Source: Sipunculus nudus (taxonomy: Eukaryota; Annelida; Sipuncula; Golfingiida; Sipunculidae). Taken from it: a stretch of DNA of 64,000 bases. The notes beneath the pieces are model-generated. The model was given only the letters and a program-made list of their open reading frames with translations, was not told the DNA's origin and did no database searches. Below are positions 1 to 12,000 of this stretch, in pieces. Where the stretch lies: the NCBI GenBank assembly GCA_026874595.1, contig CM049307.1:96136330-96200329 (forward strand), read 5' to 3'. The position numbers and the translations under genes were made by a program. How positions within the stretch are numbered: position 1 is the stretch's first letter; each line of letters begins with the position of its first letter.

Positions 1-662
1 AGATAAATGCTGGTATAGCATGATTTTTTGTGTGTCTACCTACGGACCTTGATTTCCTATTATATAAAAGAAATGCTGAAAATATACAACTCTCGAACAG
101 CTCTAGATTAATCATAAATTTGCCTATACATATCTAAATGTCAAGCCAAGTCCCTATCGAGTCTGTTGACAGGAAACCAAGTATTTGTCAAGATACATTT
201 TTCTGAAATGACCGGTTTTTTTTTTCAATCTTTTCATACCAAAATCAATCATATACGTTACTTTTTCTCATATGCAGCTGCTTACCGCTTTGTCGGCATT
301 ACTTTTTTTTAACATTTGGCACAACAAATAAGCGATATATGTTCGTAAATGCGTATAACTGCGTAGAGATCGTTTGCTACAATCTGATTGGCTGTGAGCT
401 CGTTTGCTACAATCTGATTGGCTTTATGCTTGTGGAGCGTGAGAAGAGGCTATGTAAGATATATGAGAAAGGCAATGTAAAATATAAACCGCGTGCCACT
501 TAACAGTTTGGTGAATCAACATTAATCATTTTTGTAATTTATACAAATATATTCATCAAAAATACAAATATAAACAATCTCAAAATCACCTGTAAAAATA
601 TCATATTATGCGACTGACGATTGAAGTAGTACTCATCCTATTTATAGACTAAAATTAATTTT
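1..662. other. AT-rich non-coding edge with duplicated CCAAT box
   Basis: No long ORF is seen. A 23-bp sequence ending CTGATTGGCT occurs twice, at 371-393 and 401-423, exactly 30 bp apart, so there are two reverse CCAAT boxes. TATAAA at 483-488 follows. This could be a plus-strand promoter, but no recognisable gene follows. Confidence 0.3.
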
Positions 663-812
663 ATGACAACAAATCATGCCGAAACTATAAAGACAAGTGA
701 ATCAAATGAAGTTATAGACAAAATCAAGGTGCTTTTTAAAAGCCAGAGTCCTTGTTCGAGTTCCAATACATGTACAACTAGTCCTTCTAAATTATTGTGC
801 AGTGATAAATGA
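663..812 (+). CDS. Possible short ORF, 49 aa, unknown
   Basis: An ATG-to-TGA frame of 50 codons lies downstream of the CCAAT/TATA-like motifs. An in-frame TAG precedes the ATG. The product begins MTTNHAETIKTSESNEVIDK and has a Ser/Thr/Cys-rich second half. It shows no signal peptide, membrane segment or known motif. It ends six bases before a MITE. It may be chance. Confidence 0.15.
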   Translation: MTTNHAETIKTSESNEVIDKIKVLFKSQSPCSSSNTCTTSPSKLLCSDK

Positions 813-819
813 CTATATA

Positions 820-967
820 CAGTAAAATCTCGATATTACGACCACCGATAGGACCACGATAAAGTGTTTTTTTTTTATCAAGGTCTTATATTTTGAGAAA
901 AAAAAAGAATCGGGATTGTGATCAAATGGTCGTTATTTTAATGTGGTCTTTATAATAGGTGTCACTG
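820..967. mobile_element. MITE, Tc1/mariner-like ends, TA target duplication
   Basis: A 148-bp element with ends CAGTAAAATCTCGATATTAC and a matching inverted ...GTGTCACTG, flanked by TA on both sides. An inner GACCACC / GTGGTC pairing resembles the Tigger-like ends at 43712. There is no coding capacity. Confidence 0.7.
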
Positions 968-969
968 TA

Positions 970-3319
970 TTAATCAAAAGACACTCATTAAATTACTCCA
1001 TAGACAACTAGACACTCCATTTAATACCTAATGACAACAGGACACTACCGTTGGCATCTTCTTTCAAATTTCACAAAGTAAGTTTTCAGGAATAAAATAA
1101 AGGAGATGAAATATGGGAATGTCATTCGAAAGTCTTCATTTAATCAAAACAATTTTGTCTTCCTTGGCTGGTATCATTAGCAGAACTTCTACACCTGTTA
1201 ACATTTAGATATATTTGGCATTCTATTCTTTGAATTTTTATTAACAGGTATACGGGTTCTGCTTAAGACCAGTGTCTCAACAGTGTATGCGAAAAAAAGC
1301 AATTCTTGAATATAATAGCTTTCTATATAAGGTTCTCCGCAAATATCTCAACACATTTTAATGTTTCCCCAGTAAATTTGTGTAATCTTTTTTTCCAAAA
1401 CAAAAAATGCTGCATCATTTTAGCCAATTTCTCACATACAAATTTTACAAATATCATTCAAAACACGCACAAAATCATATTATTATTTCATGAGTAGTTT
1501 GTGTGTGGACAACCCATTAAGAATCTGTATTATGACCTACTGGTGTTAGATAACGGCCAAAACCCCCTTCTCTTACCTATTATTAGTGAATCATATCGGC
1601 ACACCACGCATCAGTGATCGTAACACTCTGATATATACATTACCAGTTGGGTTGCACACAACTGTCAGGAAATTCATTGGTTTATCATACAGATGTGCAG
1701 ATAAAACTAGTGAACATTCCATTTGTGTCAATTTGTACATACCAGTGCTATATAACGACCTTTAATTCTGCACACGCACACAAAAAACACATATTTGGTC
1801 CAAATTCTCTCCATAAACTTTAGGCAATGAATAAGGATTCATGTTAGGTCTGAACAGTCAAACCAAGCTACTCTATACAAGGTGTCAATCACATATCAGT
1901 TTTACTAATCAGGATTCATATAGTTAATATAAATATTATTGTAAAATGATTAACAACATATGTGTGTGTAATCGTATGTCTTCCCGATCCCCCCCCCCCC
2001 CCCTTCTGAACCTGATTTTCTGTGTTGTGTACATGTCGTGCTTCACTACCACGAGTTCACCTTCACCAATGCAGGCCCTAATATATATGAATGGAACAGT
2101 CTCTCTGGGGATAAAGGGATCATCCCATGTCACAATGGTATGTAATCCTCTGAATTAAAAATATATTATACTGAACCAGAATACCTCCAATACTAAACAG
2201 ATTGCTCTGCGACTCTTTTAACTGTTGACAAAATTTCATCTAAATCCATATATAGCTTTTTTCCGTAAAATAGGAAACAGAAAATCAAACGAACCGAGGG
2301 GAACATAATACCTCCTTGGCAGAGGTTTAAAAACTTCTTCTAAATACAAAACAAGGTTTACACCAAAAGACACTCTGTGTCTGCATATGTGCCTACTGAA
2401 TCATACTTTATGAATTTTAATCATATACTAACAATGTACAATCAAGGCTCTAACCCCCCGTACCTTTAAAACAAATGTAAGTTATCCTTGCAGTCAGTAA
2501 CGTTTGTGAACTATGTACACACACACTGCACATTGTGCTTTGTAATTCTTTATAATACTACTCAACATGATGTACAAATTAGCATATTTTATATACCCAA
2601 TTATAAATACATTTGCATATATATTAATCATACGCTTGAGGTGCGTCATCTTCTCATACAGTGCATAAATACATATATCAGTTATTTAACCATACATCTG
2701 CTTATAACCTACCAGATGCCATTCGACATTCATGACCAGTTCACCACAAAATAAAATTTTTTATTTTTACATTTTTACATTTCTACAATTATGAAAACTT
2801 TAAATATTTCATAGTATCCTGTTTGTCATGGCAACCATGCTGCTATGGAAACTAACTGGCCTGCCTAAACAGACTGAAATAAATCCTTTGACAAATAATA
2901 TTTGGAATATTTGGATAGTTTAAAGGCACTGGTATGGGTATTTCTCATTTATTCTTAAATACAATAAATAAAAAAAAATTTTTTAAATTGTTGAATTAAA
3001 TGTTAAAATCCTCCTAAACCCTGAACTTATTTCATTGTTATCACTGAAACCAAGCAATTTTAATTAAATAGATTTAGCATCTAATAAATTGTTTAAAAGT
3101 TCATGGCACAAAAATTTAAAGAAATAAAATATTTCTAAACACAAAATCCTATTCAATTCAATCACAATTTCAATACTGATCAGGTTGTTATTAATTACAG
3201 TAAGTAGACTTAAATTTTAATTAATCAGCCATGCAATTACAATATCAAGCATTCTTGTGCTTGCTCACAATTGAACTCGAAGTGTGAAAACGGATTTGTA
3301 CAATGTGACCAAATTTCAA
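970..3319. other. AT-rich non-coding stretch
   Basis: Short chance ORFs only. A poly-C run lies at about 1990 and AT-rich low complexity at 2755-3230. No gene or recognised repeat is seen. Confidence 0.5.
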
Positions 3320-3489
3320 CAAGGGACCCATGGGTCACGGCGCTCAGCTGATCGTGATTGGACTATAAATGTTTCTCCACTGTGATACTATATCGAGTTG
3401 ATAAAGCTTATGAATATCATGTACATGTTGGGCTATTATAAAGGAATGTAATGTAATATGTGAGTAAATGATAAATGAAACTAGAATAC

Positions 3490-5218
3490 GGGTAGTCGAC
3501 AAGCGACTATGTGTATCCGCCTAAATCAGAGTGGTACGGGTGAAGTGAGGCATGGATTGAGTGGCAAGGGAAAATTGAGTGTTGCATATTAGCATGGATG
3601 TCTGCAGCCAAACTGTGTATGTAGGTTGCCCCCCATACCACAAAATCCAGAAAGCCGTCCAAGTTGTATACATATGCAAAATTTAAGGCAGATAAGTCAA
3701 ACCACTACATGTATATGAGTGATTTTAGCCCGTGGCAGACAAACAGATGGACGCTGAGCAAAAATGGTTGCAGGTGACGCCACCAGTTTTGTGTATGATA
3801 AAGAGCTATGTGAGAACTATACACACGCAAAACTTTGGCCCAATCAGTCAAACGGTTCCCAAGATATGAGCTTGGATGTCTGCTGCATAAACTAGAATGC
3901 AGGTGGCGCCACCTGTCATAAAATCAAGAGAGCTGTCGGGGATGTATAAACCTGCAAAATTTTGGGGAGATATGTCAAACCACTGCCGAGATATGAGTGA
4001 TTTTATCCCATGGCGGACAAACAGACAGGAGCTGTGCAAAAATGGCTGCAGGTGGCGCCACCAGTTTTGCGTATGATGAAGAGCTATGTGAGATCTATAC
4101 ACATGCAAAATTTTGGCCCAATCGGTCATACAGTTCCCGAGATATGAGCTTGGATGTCTGCAGCGTAAACGTGAATGTAGGTGGCGCCACCTGTCATAAA
4201 ATCAGAAAAGCTATCCAGGATGTATACGCATGCCGAATTTCAGGTGAATTAGTCAGGTCACTGCAGAGATATGAGTGATTTTAACCCAAGGCAAACAAAC
4301 AGATGGACACTGTGCAAACATGGTTTCGGGTGGTGCCACCATTTTTTGTGTATGTTATAAAGCTCTCCAAGGGTAATATTTGAGCAAAAAAATTTTCCTG
4401 TTCGGTCAAATGGTTCCCGAGATATGAGCTTGGATGTCTGCAGCATAAACGTGAATGTAGGTGACGCCACCTGTCATAAAATCAGTAAAGCTATCCAGGA
4501 TGTGTACGCATGCCAAATATCAGGTGAATTAGTCAAGTCACTGCAGAGATATGAGTGATTTTAACCCAAGGCAGACAAACAGATGGACACTGTGCAAACA
4601 TGGTTGCAGGTGTTGCCACCATTTTTTGTGTATGTTATAAAGCTCTCCAAGGGCTACATTTGTGCAAAAAAATTTTCCTGATCAGTCAAACGGTTACCGA
4701 GATATGAGCTTGGATGTCTGCAGCGTAAATGTGAATGTAGGTGGCGCCACCTGTCATAAAATCAGAAAAGCTCTCCAGGATGTTTACGCATGCCGAATTT
4801 CAGGTGAATTAGTCTAGTCACTGCAGATATATGAGTGATTTTAACCCAAGGCAGACGACCAGATGGACACTGTGCAAACATGGTTGCAGGTGGTGCCACC
4901 ATTTTTTGTGTATGTTATAAAGCTCTCCAAGGGCTACATTTGTGTAAAAAAATTTTCCTGATCGGTAAAATGGTTCCCGAGATATGTGGGTTTATGTGTG
5001 GAAACAGACGCACAAATGGACGCAGAGCGCAGAGGAAAAGTCAGAGGTAAAAAAAAAATCGGGGCGCAGCAGTTCACATGTGACCCGAACATAATCCCGG
5101 GTTTCGTAAAATTCCGCCCAGCGGTTACGGAGGAGTTCTCCGGACACCTACGCGGTGGCGGCGGCGGCGGCCTGCAGCTGAAAACATAGTATCCGCAAAA
5201 CTCTGTTTTGGCGGATAC
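3490..5218 (+). mobile_element. Family C tandem-repeat element (about 280-bp units), copy 1
   Basis: A 5' hairpin (TAGTCG at 3493, CGACTA ending 3509) precedes arm GTATCCGCC at 3513. The body is about five imperfect units of roughly 280 bp, each with GAGATATGAGCTTGGATGTC. The end is a 30-nt hairpin at 5189-5218: GTATCCGC pairs with GCGGATAC, AAAAC with GTTTT, loop TCT. The 3' strand is complementary to the 5' arm. Perfect GGTGGCGCCACC palindromes lie at 3902, 4051, 4180 and 4740. A second copy is at 47773-49652. Confidence 0.8.
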
Positions 5219-5699
5219 AATTACCCGACTGATGGATTAATAGAGTCAAATAAAGTGGTTTATTTTTTATTTATTTAGGAGGGGTTGAAAATTGTAGTAT
5301 ATTTGAGCAAATATGAATGCAATGACAGCAGTAATAAGCAGTAGTCGAATGATGATAAGGCTATTTGTTGAAGGATCTAAAGTGTATGGTAGTCTGCAAG
5401 AGTTCAATTTGACAGATATAATGTTATGATTAACTATGCTGATGAAGTGATTTATGAATATGTGACTGTATGACACAATATCTCTTTAGTCTTGACAAGG
5501 TACATTATTGTGATGCCCACTATGTCTACATATTACACAATATTGACATAATTTCTGGCATGTACATAGGTACCTATGGACAAATAGTTATACAAAATAT
5601 TATGAATATATCTGATTCATCTTGTTCTTGCTTACTGAGGCTGACTTTGGGATGGGGTTCGGAGAAGGGAAAAGTGAGTGCAGCAAGAAGGTGGATGTA

Positions 5700-6020
5700 G
5701 AAATATTCTATTGTAATGTTTTTCATTTATATAAGAATATGAAAAGCTAAGAGGAAAGGGGCCCTCCTACTTGGTTATAGTAAAGTTCTAAATATATGAT
5801 TGCAAACTAATACTCTGACAAGACTGTCATGAAGAAAAACAGTAAAAGTTTTGAGATACTGTGTTGCATACGAAAATTTACAGATGGACAGGCAAGTGGA
5901 AAGAATGGACAAATACCTTTATTTCACTTTCAAGAGAATAATGCATTTAAGTTTATATTTAATCCTATTTTTTAAGCAGATCCACTTTTTCCATTAAGAA
6001 GTTTTTATCTGAATCATTTT
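5700..6020. repeat. Inverted single copy of the 29.0-kb repeat
   Basis: The reverse complement of this stretch aligns along its length with 28975-29290, including TACTTGGTTATAGTAAAGTT and the AAGAGGAAAGGGGCCCTCC core. Confidence 0.75.
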
Positions 6021-8182
6021 TTTATTTACAGGTTTATAAATTTTTAATTAAAAAACCTGAAAATATAAGTTAAAATATTAGAATTGTTGCAAAAGTTGCA
6101 ATCATTATATATACAGAGTAAAAAACATTGGGTCATATTATGCATACACATATATTTTATTATTTTTAAATCATAAATGTTTAAACTGATTTTAAAAGAA
6201 AATAATGCCACAACATGGCATGTACAAGAATATTCCTTGAATCACTATTAAAAAGTTTTGCACATTGGAGTTTTCAGGACATGCTTAATTTTATTCACCA
6301 AAATAAAATAAAAGTAAATTTGATAAAATAAAACATCTTTTCAAATAAAGTATACACACTGTTGGTTAGATGAGGGACAAACAATATCATTGTGCTAATT
6401 ACTATTCCAGTTTTAATTAATTACTGGAATTAATAGTCAATTTCACACCTGGTGAAGTTTTTACTCTTCTGAAGTAAGGAATTACTTATCTAATGAACAT
6501 CCACACTTTAACAGCAATACACCACTTTGTGGACACAATTAAATGTACACTTTATTCATTGTAACCCTGGTGGTTCAATACAAAATCTAAAATGTAGCAT
6601 GTCCAAGAATAAAATAAAATACAGAAAAATTATAACATTCATCTAGTTTATGCACCAGCTGGGGGGGGGGGGGGGGGGGCATGAGTGCAGGGCAGAGGGG
6701 AAGCCTGCTAGAAGTGGCCAAGCTGGGCCAAGGTAAGCTGCCTGGGGTGGGTTACATAATGCAAGTGAAGGCTGTACTACTAGGTGGGCTAGATGTAAAC
6801 AACACTTGACATGGTGTATGAAAACATGAATAAAAGCTTTTCATTCCAATCAATTTTCTTTGAAAGTTCAGATTTTAAAAGATTAAATCCTTATGCATAT
6901 ATGCTGGAAAAAAATTAAATCAACAGTGCCAAAGTTGGACAAAATTTAAGGTATTGATTTTTTATTTATGCTAATAACTTGAAAAATTTGCAAAATTCAG
7001 ATCTAATTTTGGTAAACAATTGAATCTTGATTAAATAAAGTTATATTCCTGAAAAAAAGTCTCTAGGTTCAGCAATTCTCATGTGAGTTAATATATTTCC
7101 TGATTTTTTAAAAAATTGCATTATGTTTTGGCCCATAACTTCAAAATAATACCCAATACTAACCTAATTTTTGGTATGTTCATAGAAAATTTATAAAAAA
7201 ATGTGAATACTAAATATGATCAAAAACAGATCAGTGGTTTTGATATTAGGCAGCCTTGAAGTGTAACAATGGCTTTTTTTTATGGAAAACAGAGGTTTTT
7301 TTTCCTTAATATCTCGAAGGAACAAAGTCCTAATGACCCAATTTTCGGTATGGTAGGAGATTTTGGGGACATCTAAAATTATGTCAACAGCCTGGGGAGC
7401 ATAGAGATGTGCACTGAATGACCTACAGTCATAAAAGTGGACTGCTTGACAATGTAAGGGAATACAACAAGAGCCTCCAAAAAAATTCAATAACTAGCCC
7501 AATTTTGCAGCTTTTATTATCATATTTCAGATTTTAACAGATTAAATCCTTATGTATACATGGTGTGAAAATTATATCCACAGTACTTACAGGAAAAAAA
7601 CGTGCCATGGCCAAAGTTGGGCAAAATTTAAGGTACCAATTTTATATTTTTGCCAATATTTATAAAAATTTAACAAATTTTAATCTAATTTTTGGTATAC
7701 AATTAAATTTTGATTAATTAAAGTTGTATTACTGGAAAAAAGTCCCTACCTTTAACACTTTTGGTCTTAAGTGACCAAATATCTTCCTGATTTTTTTTAG
7801 AAAGTCCATTATGTTTGGGCCCATAACTTTTTTAAATTATATAATACTGACTTAATATCTGGCATGTACATAGGAACTATATAGAGGAATATTTATGGTA
7901 GATATGAAGAAAACCAGATGAGTGGTTTTGATATTAGGCAGTCCTGAAGTGTAAAAATAGATTTCTAATAAAAAATTGAGGTTTTTCCTTAATATCTCAA
8001 AGGAACAAAGTCCTATTGACCCAATTTTTGGCATGGTAGGAGATTATGGGGACATCTAACTGTATGCCGAAATTCAGATTCGTAGGTCCAACGGTGTCAA
8101 AACGTGCCAGTCTTACGGACGGACATCCAGACGGACCGACGGACAGACAGACGGACGGACGATGGACAATGGACCATGACTA

Positions 8183-8213
8183 TAGCTCAGATGACTTATA
8201 GTCAGCTGAGCTA
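8183..8213 (+). repeat. Family A terminal hairpin
   Basis: A 31-nt near-palindrome: 8 bp (TAGCTCAG with CTGAGCTA), one mismatch, 5 bp (TGACT with AGTCA), 3-nt loop TAT. Other copies lie at 22881-22908 (partial), 24426-24456, 26757-26787, 47040-47070 (degenerate), 51331-51361 and 51923-51953. Confidence 0.85.
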
Positions 8214-8806
8214 ATAAAGTACTAATATTTCATAGCCCTTGTTGATCAGGGATCAGATTTATATGCAAATTAAACAGAAAATATCATCCATATTCACCAT
8301 TACAAAATCTTTTCACATACATGATATTACTTCTAGACTATCACTTGCCAAATTAACAATTCAATCATAAAGATTCATTAATTCATTTATAGGAGGTCAA
8401 AGGTCAACTTATCTCATATCTATAACAAGTATATATATAATCATTAAATACATCTTTGAACTGAATAAAGAAGCATATGTCTTTTTGTCTGTGTGCAACA
8501 GCTACAAGATTGTGTGCATTAAGCCAAACAACATTTAAATGCAAGCTCCATATGGCAGGTATATATATTACAACTAAATTTCCTTTGATTTCAGCTAAAA
8601 ATCATTTTACACATATATACCACAATGGTAACAACCAAGTACCTACGCTGCCTGGCTTATAGACCAAAAACTCCTGTAAATAAAATAAAAACAAAAATTT
8701 TCCAGATCTAGCATATCTGAACACACACGATTAAACTTGACTTGAGACAAAATGGAGTATAGGTTCATCTTAGCACGTTCAGCTGATAGCACCTAGCTTA
8801 ACGTCA
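8214..8806 (-). other. Region 3' of MOB1 stop, probable 3' UTR
   Basis: Non-coding AT-rich sequence directly downstream of the MOB1 stop on its strand. No minus-strand AATAAA was found here, so the UTR may extend into the repeat at 8213. Confidence 0.35.
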
Positions 8807-9048
8807 TCATCGGCTTTGACTTGTTAACTTTTCTATCAACTCCTGTAAAGGTGCGAGTTCCTTCTTTTCAACCAGGCTGAATTCTTGGACAAAGAATATG
8901 AAGTGTTTGAAAGACGTGTTTAAGTGGGCTTCCTCTGACAGCTGAACCACCTGTTGAAAATGTTGATGATATATATGTGCATACACTCGGAACAGACGCT
9001 TTAGAATTGTTTTGGCAATCGACAGGAAATTTCTTGGGAATGGCACAC
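8807..9048 (-). CDS. MOB1: MOB1 coding exon 4 and stop
   Basis: 242 nt. The acceptor TTTCCAG precedes GTGTGCCATTCC; the exon ends LTSQSR and TGA at 8809-8807. It holds zinc ligands His161 and His166, and the C-terminal helices HLNTSFKHFIFFVQEF and ELAPLQELIEKL. The 3' UTR follows toward lower coordinates. No AATAAA on this strand was found close to the stop. Confidence 0.97.
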
Positions 9049-12000
9049 CTGGAAAGAAAGGCCAACATAAGAGTATAAAAAAATAATAAACTAACAGTAA
9101 TTTTGAATTTATTAAAAAAAATCCTCAACATGCATCAAAGGAAAAATCAGATGCTCAAATTCAATTTTTATTAGGAAATATAATGATTTTATTTCTGTTA
9201 AACTGTTTTCACACAGAAAAGTTAAGTCAAATACTTTTTCTGCAATACCCAATTCAGTATACAGAGTTCAGCACCCTTTGTTTGTATTGCAGGGGAATGA
9301 AGCATATTCAGCACCATATATAAGATAAGGTATACAATTAACTTCTCATTATACCAGTTATAATTCATGCATGTAAATATTCTCCCCATTGTATATGCAT
9401 TGCAAAAACTGTTTTTGACGTGCATACATTCAACATATGCTCACTGAATGTATGCTCACACTGCATTAATGTAAATACTGTAATAAAGAATTTGGTATTA
9501 AAACTACCTCCCAGTGTGGTTTCTACCCTATTCTATTTCTTAAAATATACTCCCCATTTTATACATAAAATTAGGGTAGTATACAAGATTATACCACAAA
9601 ACCATAGTACTCACCTATTTTTGAAGGAAATATTGTTTCGTCATCGAGTTGATCCTGGACCCATGTCATAAGGTAATCGATGTACTTGGGAGCGGAACAC
9701 TTGATTGGTTTTTTAACTGTCTGGCCATCAGCCCAGTGGTATTCATACTTTGGACCAGCTGACATTACAGGACATGATGGCTCTGTACAAAATTCTGTTA
9801 TTGTTCCATACAACATGTTGATCTGGTTGAAGAAATCCACAGCTGAAAATATTGAAGAGATATCAGTATCTCCATAATGTAAACCATAAAACTCTTAATA
9901 AAAGTCGCATCTTGATTATAAGTCGCACCTTGACTTTAAGGTTCGCCATTTGGAGTAGCCATTCAAGTTTTGTTCCAGTCCATAATGGCAGTAAGTACTG
10001 TATTTCAATTACAAGTCCCTCTAAAGTGTCATCCTAATCACACAGTACCATCTGAAATACGTATTATGGTACCTAATATTTAGCACACCAACAATTAGTT
10101 ACCAGTTAAAGACTGGAGTGATATGTAAAACTGCCAGCATACAACATCTGAAGATTCACTTTTGATGATGCAAATTGTTTCCCGCCTATTACATGATCAT
10201 ATATATGGCTACAGACAACCAAATATCACTAAAGGAACATAATCAGGTGCAATATTATGCCTGTTCTTTCACATTACCAGTGCAGTTTTGCTTTACACAA
10301 AAGTTTCCCAACAAACCATCCCAGCACACAGTCGCAGTACCTTGCAAACGGCTGTTTAATACCTTGTTATGGTTCTGTGTGTATGTAAACACAGTCCATG
10401 TGTGTTTGTTTACGATAAAAAGGCTGCGTGACTTGACGTCTGATTGTGAGCCACAGGACACGATGTTTTAGCCAGCGGGAATAGGTATAACATTTTTTGG
10501 GCTAAGTCAGTCAAGACATCTCATGATTGGCAGGTGTTTTGGCTCAGCGATGCACCAAGTCCCACTCGCTGTGTTTATGTTGACACCTGTGATAGCATCC
10601 GGTCTACTGTTTTTAACACTCATTTAAAGAAGTAACCAAACAATTTCAATGCAAAATTTTTGGCAGGGACAAGTTTATTTCAAAGGGAAGAAGCTATTTT
10701 CCGTGATAATTCAACATGCTTTATAGGTGATTGGGCCCCTTTAAGATAAATGATTTCTGTGTATGGTAAATATCAATCAGATATGGATACGGGACACTCA
10801 CTGTTAACAGCGATCCATTCATTGAGGTCTTCTCCTTCTGGCAGTGTGACAGCAAGTCTGAGGTTTCCGCTGCCGAGCGTGGCAGCCGCATGTTGCATCA
10901 GATCATACTGGTGGGTCCCTTCAGGGATGTTTTTCTTTGGTTTAAAGGTCTTGTTGCTTCGGCCACCACTGGAATACAAAACAGTTATAGTTACTGCCAT
11001 GTAGGGGGGGGGGGGGGAAGAGAAGTGCAGATAATACATCAAAAGGCTCTGAAAGGGACTATGGTCTTCAGGGCTTTCAATTGGAAGAAATATTGGTGTC
11101 ATCCAGGCCTGGTGTCTACACAGCGGAACAATTTAGAATATCCCAAAAATGCACTCATTTGTCAGGGATACACAGCTGTGTGTTACCCCCCCCCCCCCCC
11201 TTCTATTTTAGGAAGGACGATCTTAATCTTTTTAAATGCGACTTATCTCAATGTACATTTGTAAATCAGGACAGTCTTAACCTTTTTAAATGTGACTAAT
11301 CTCAGTGTATATTTGTAAATCAGGTTTAATATGAGGCAAAACTGGTGTTGGATTCCATATGCAAATGCCAGTACAAAATAAATATATATATTTCTTTGTG
11401 GGTTGCTTCCTGTAATAACTAGCCCCATCCCCATGTTTTCTTTTTGAATATCAGGGTTTGTATACAAAGACCAGCCCTCTGGCCATCTGATTACCTTAGG
11501 CACTGGATTCACATCTGGTTTTGCTGATCACCTGACAGTCCAGTATAACAACACATACAGCATTAACACTGAGCTATACATACCCCTTTCATTATCTTTG
11601 ACACCAGTCCATGACCTATGCAAGAAATCAGAGCACAAATATTGTCCTCCTGCAATATTCAGTCTATAAACTTGAGATTGCTTCAGGGATTATTTCTGTG
11701 AAATACTGAACAATTTGGCTGGAAATTTTTGGAAAATTAGATTTTTAAATGTTTTTTAGCTTTTTCCCTATATAATCTAAGTCAATGCAGATAGCAGTAA
11801 AATTAGCTCAATCTGATAAATTTATGACTGCTTCTTCCATAAAATTTGGAGCTGCTAGCTCTGAGAGTTTTTGAGATATCATGAGTAAAGTCAGTAAACG
11901 TACAGATGGTATGACAGTAGACGCCACAGCATCACAGACACATAAACCTACTGGTTCACTTAAAATTTTACATTCATTTGATAATTAACAAGGCCTACAG

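Larger units (their letters stand above)
3320..8213 (+). mobile_element. Composite of hairpin-ended (pearl/Helentron-like) elements, family A
   Basis: It starts with the family A 5' end: CAAGGGACCCATGGGTCAC at 3320, then arm GCTCAGCTGA at 3342. It closes at 8183-8213 with the family A terminal hairpin (outer strand TAGCTCAG, end CTGAGCTA), preceded by a GACGG/GACAG-rich run at about 8110-8160. A family C element (3490-5218) and other repeats are nested inside. 6050-7500 is an inverted copy of about 22880-24360. Which 5' end belongs to which hairpin is inferred by nesting. Confidence 0.6.

Noticed and set aside
8105-8165. Telomere-like or gene-related ACGG repeat
   Set aside because: The run is the microsatellite part of the family A element ends and appears beside nearly every family A hairpin.
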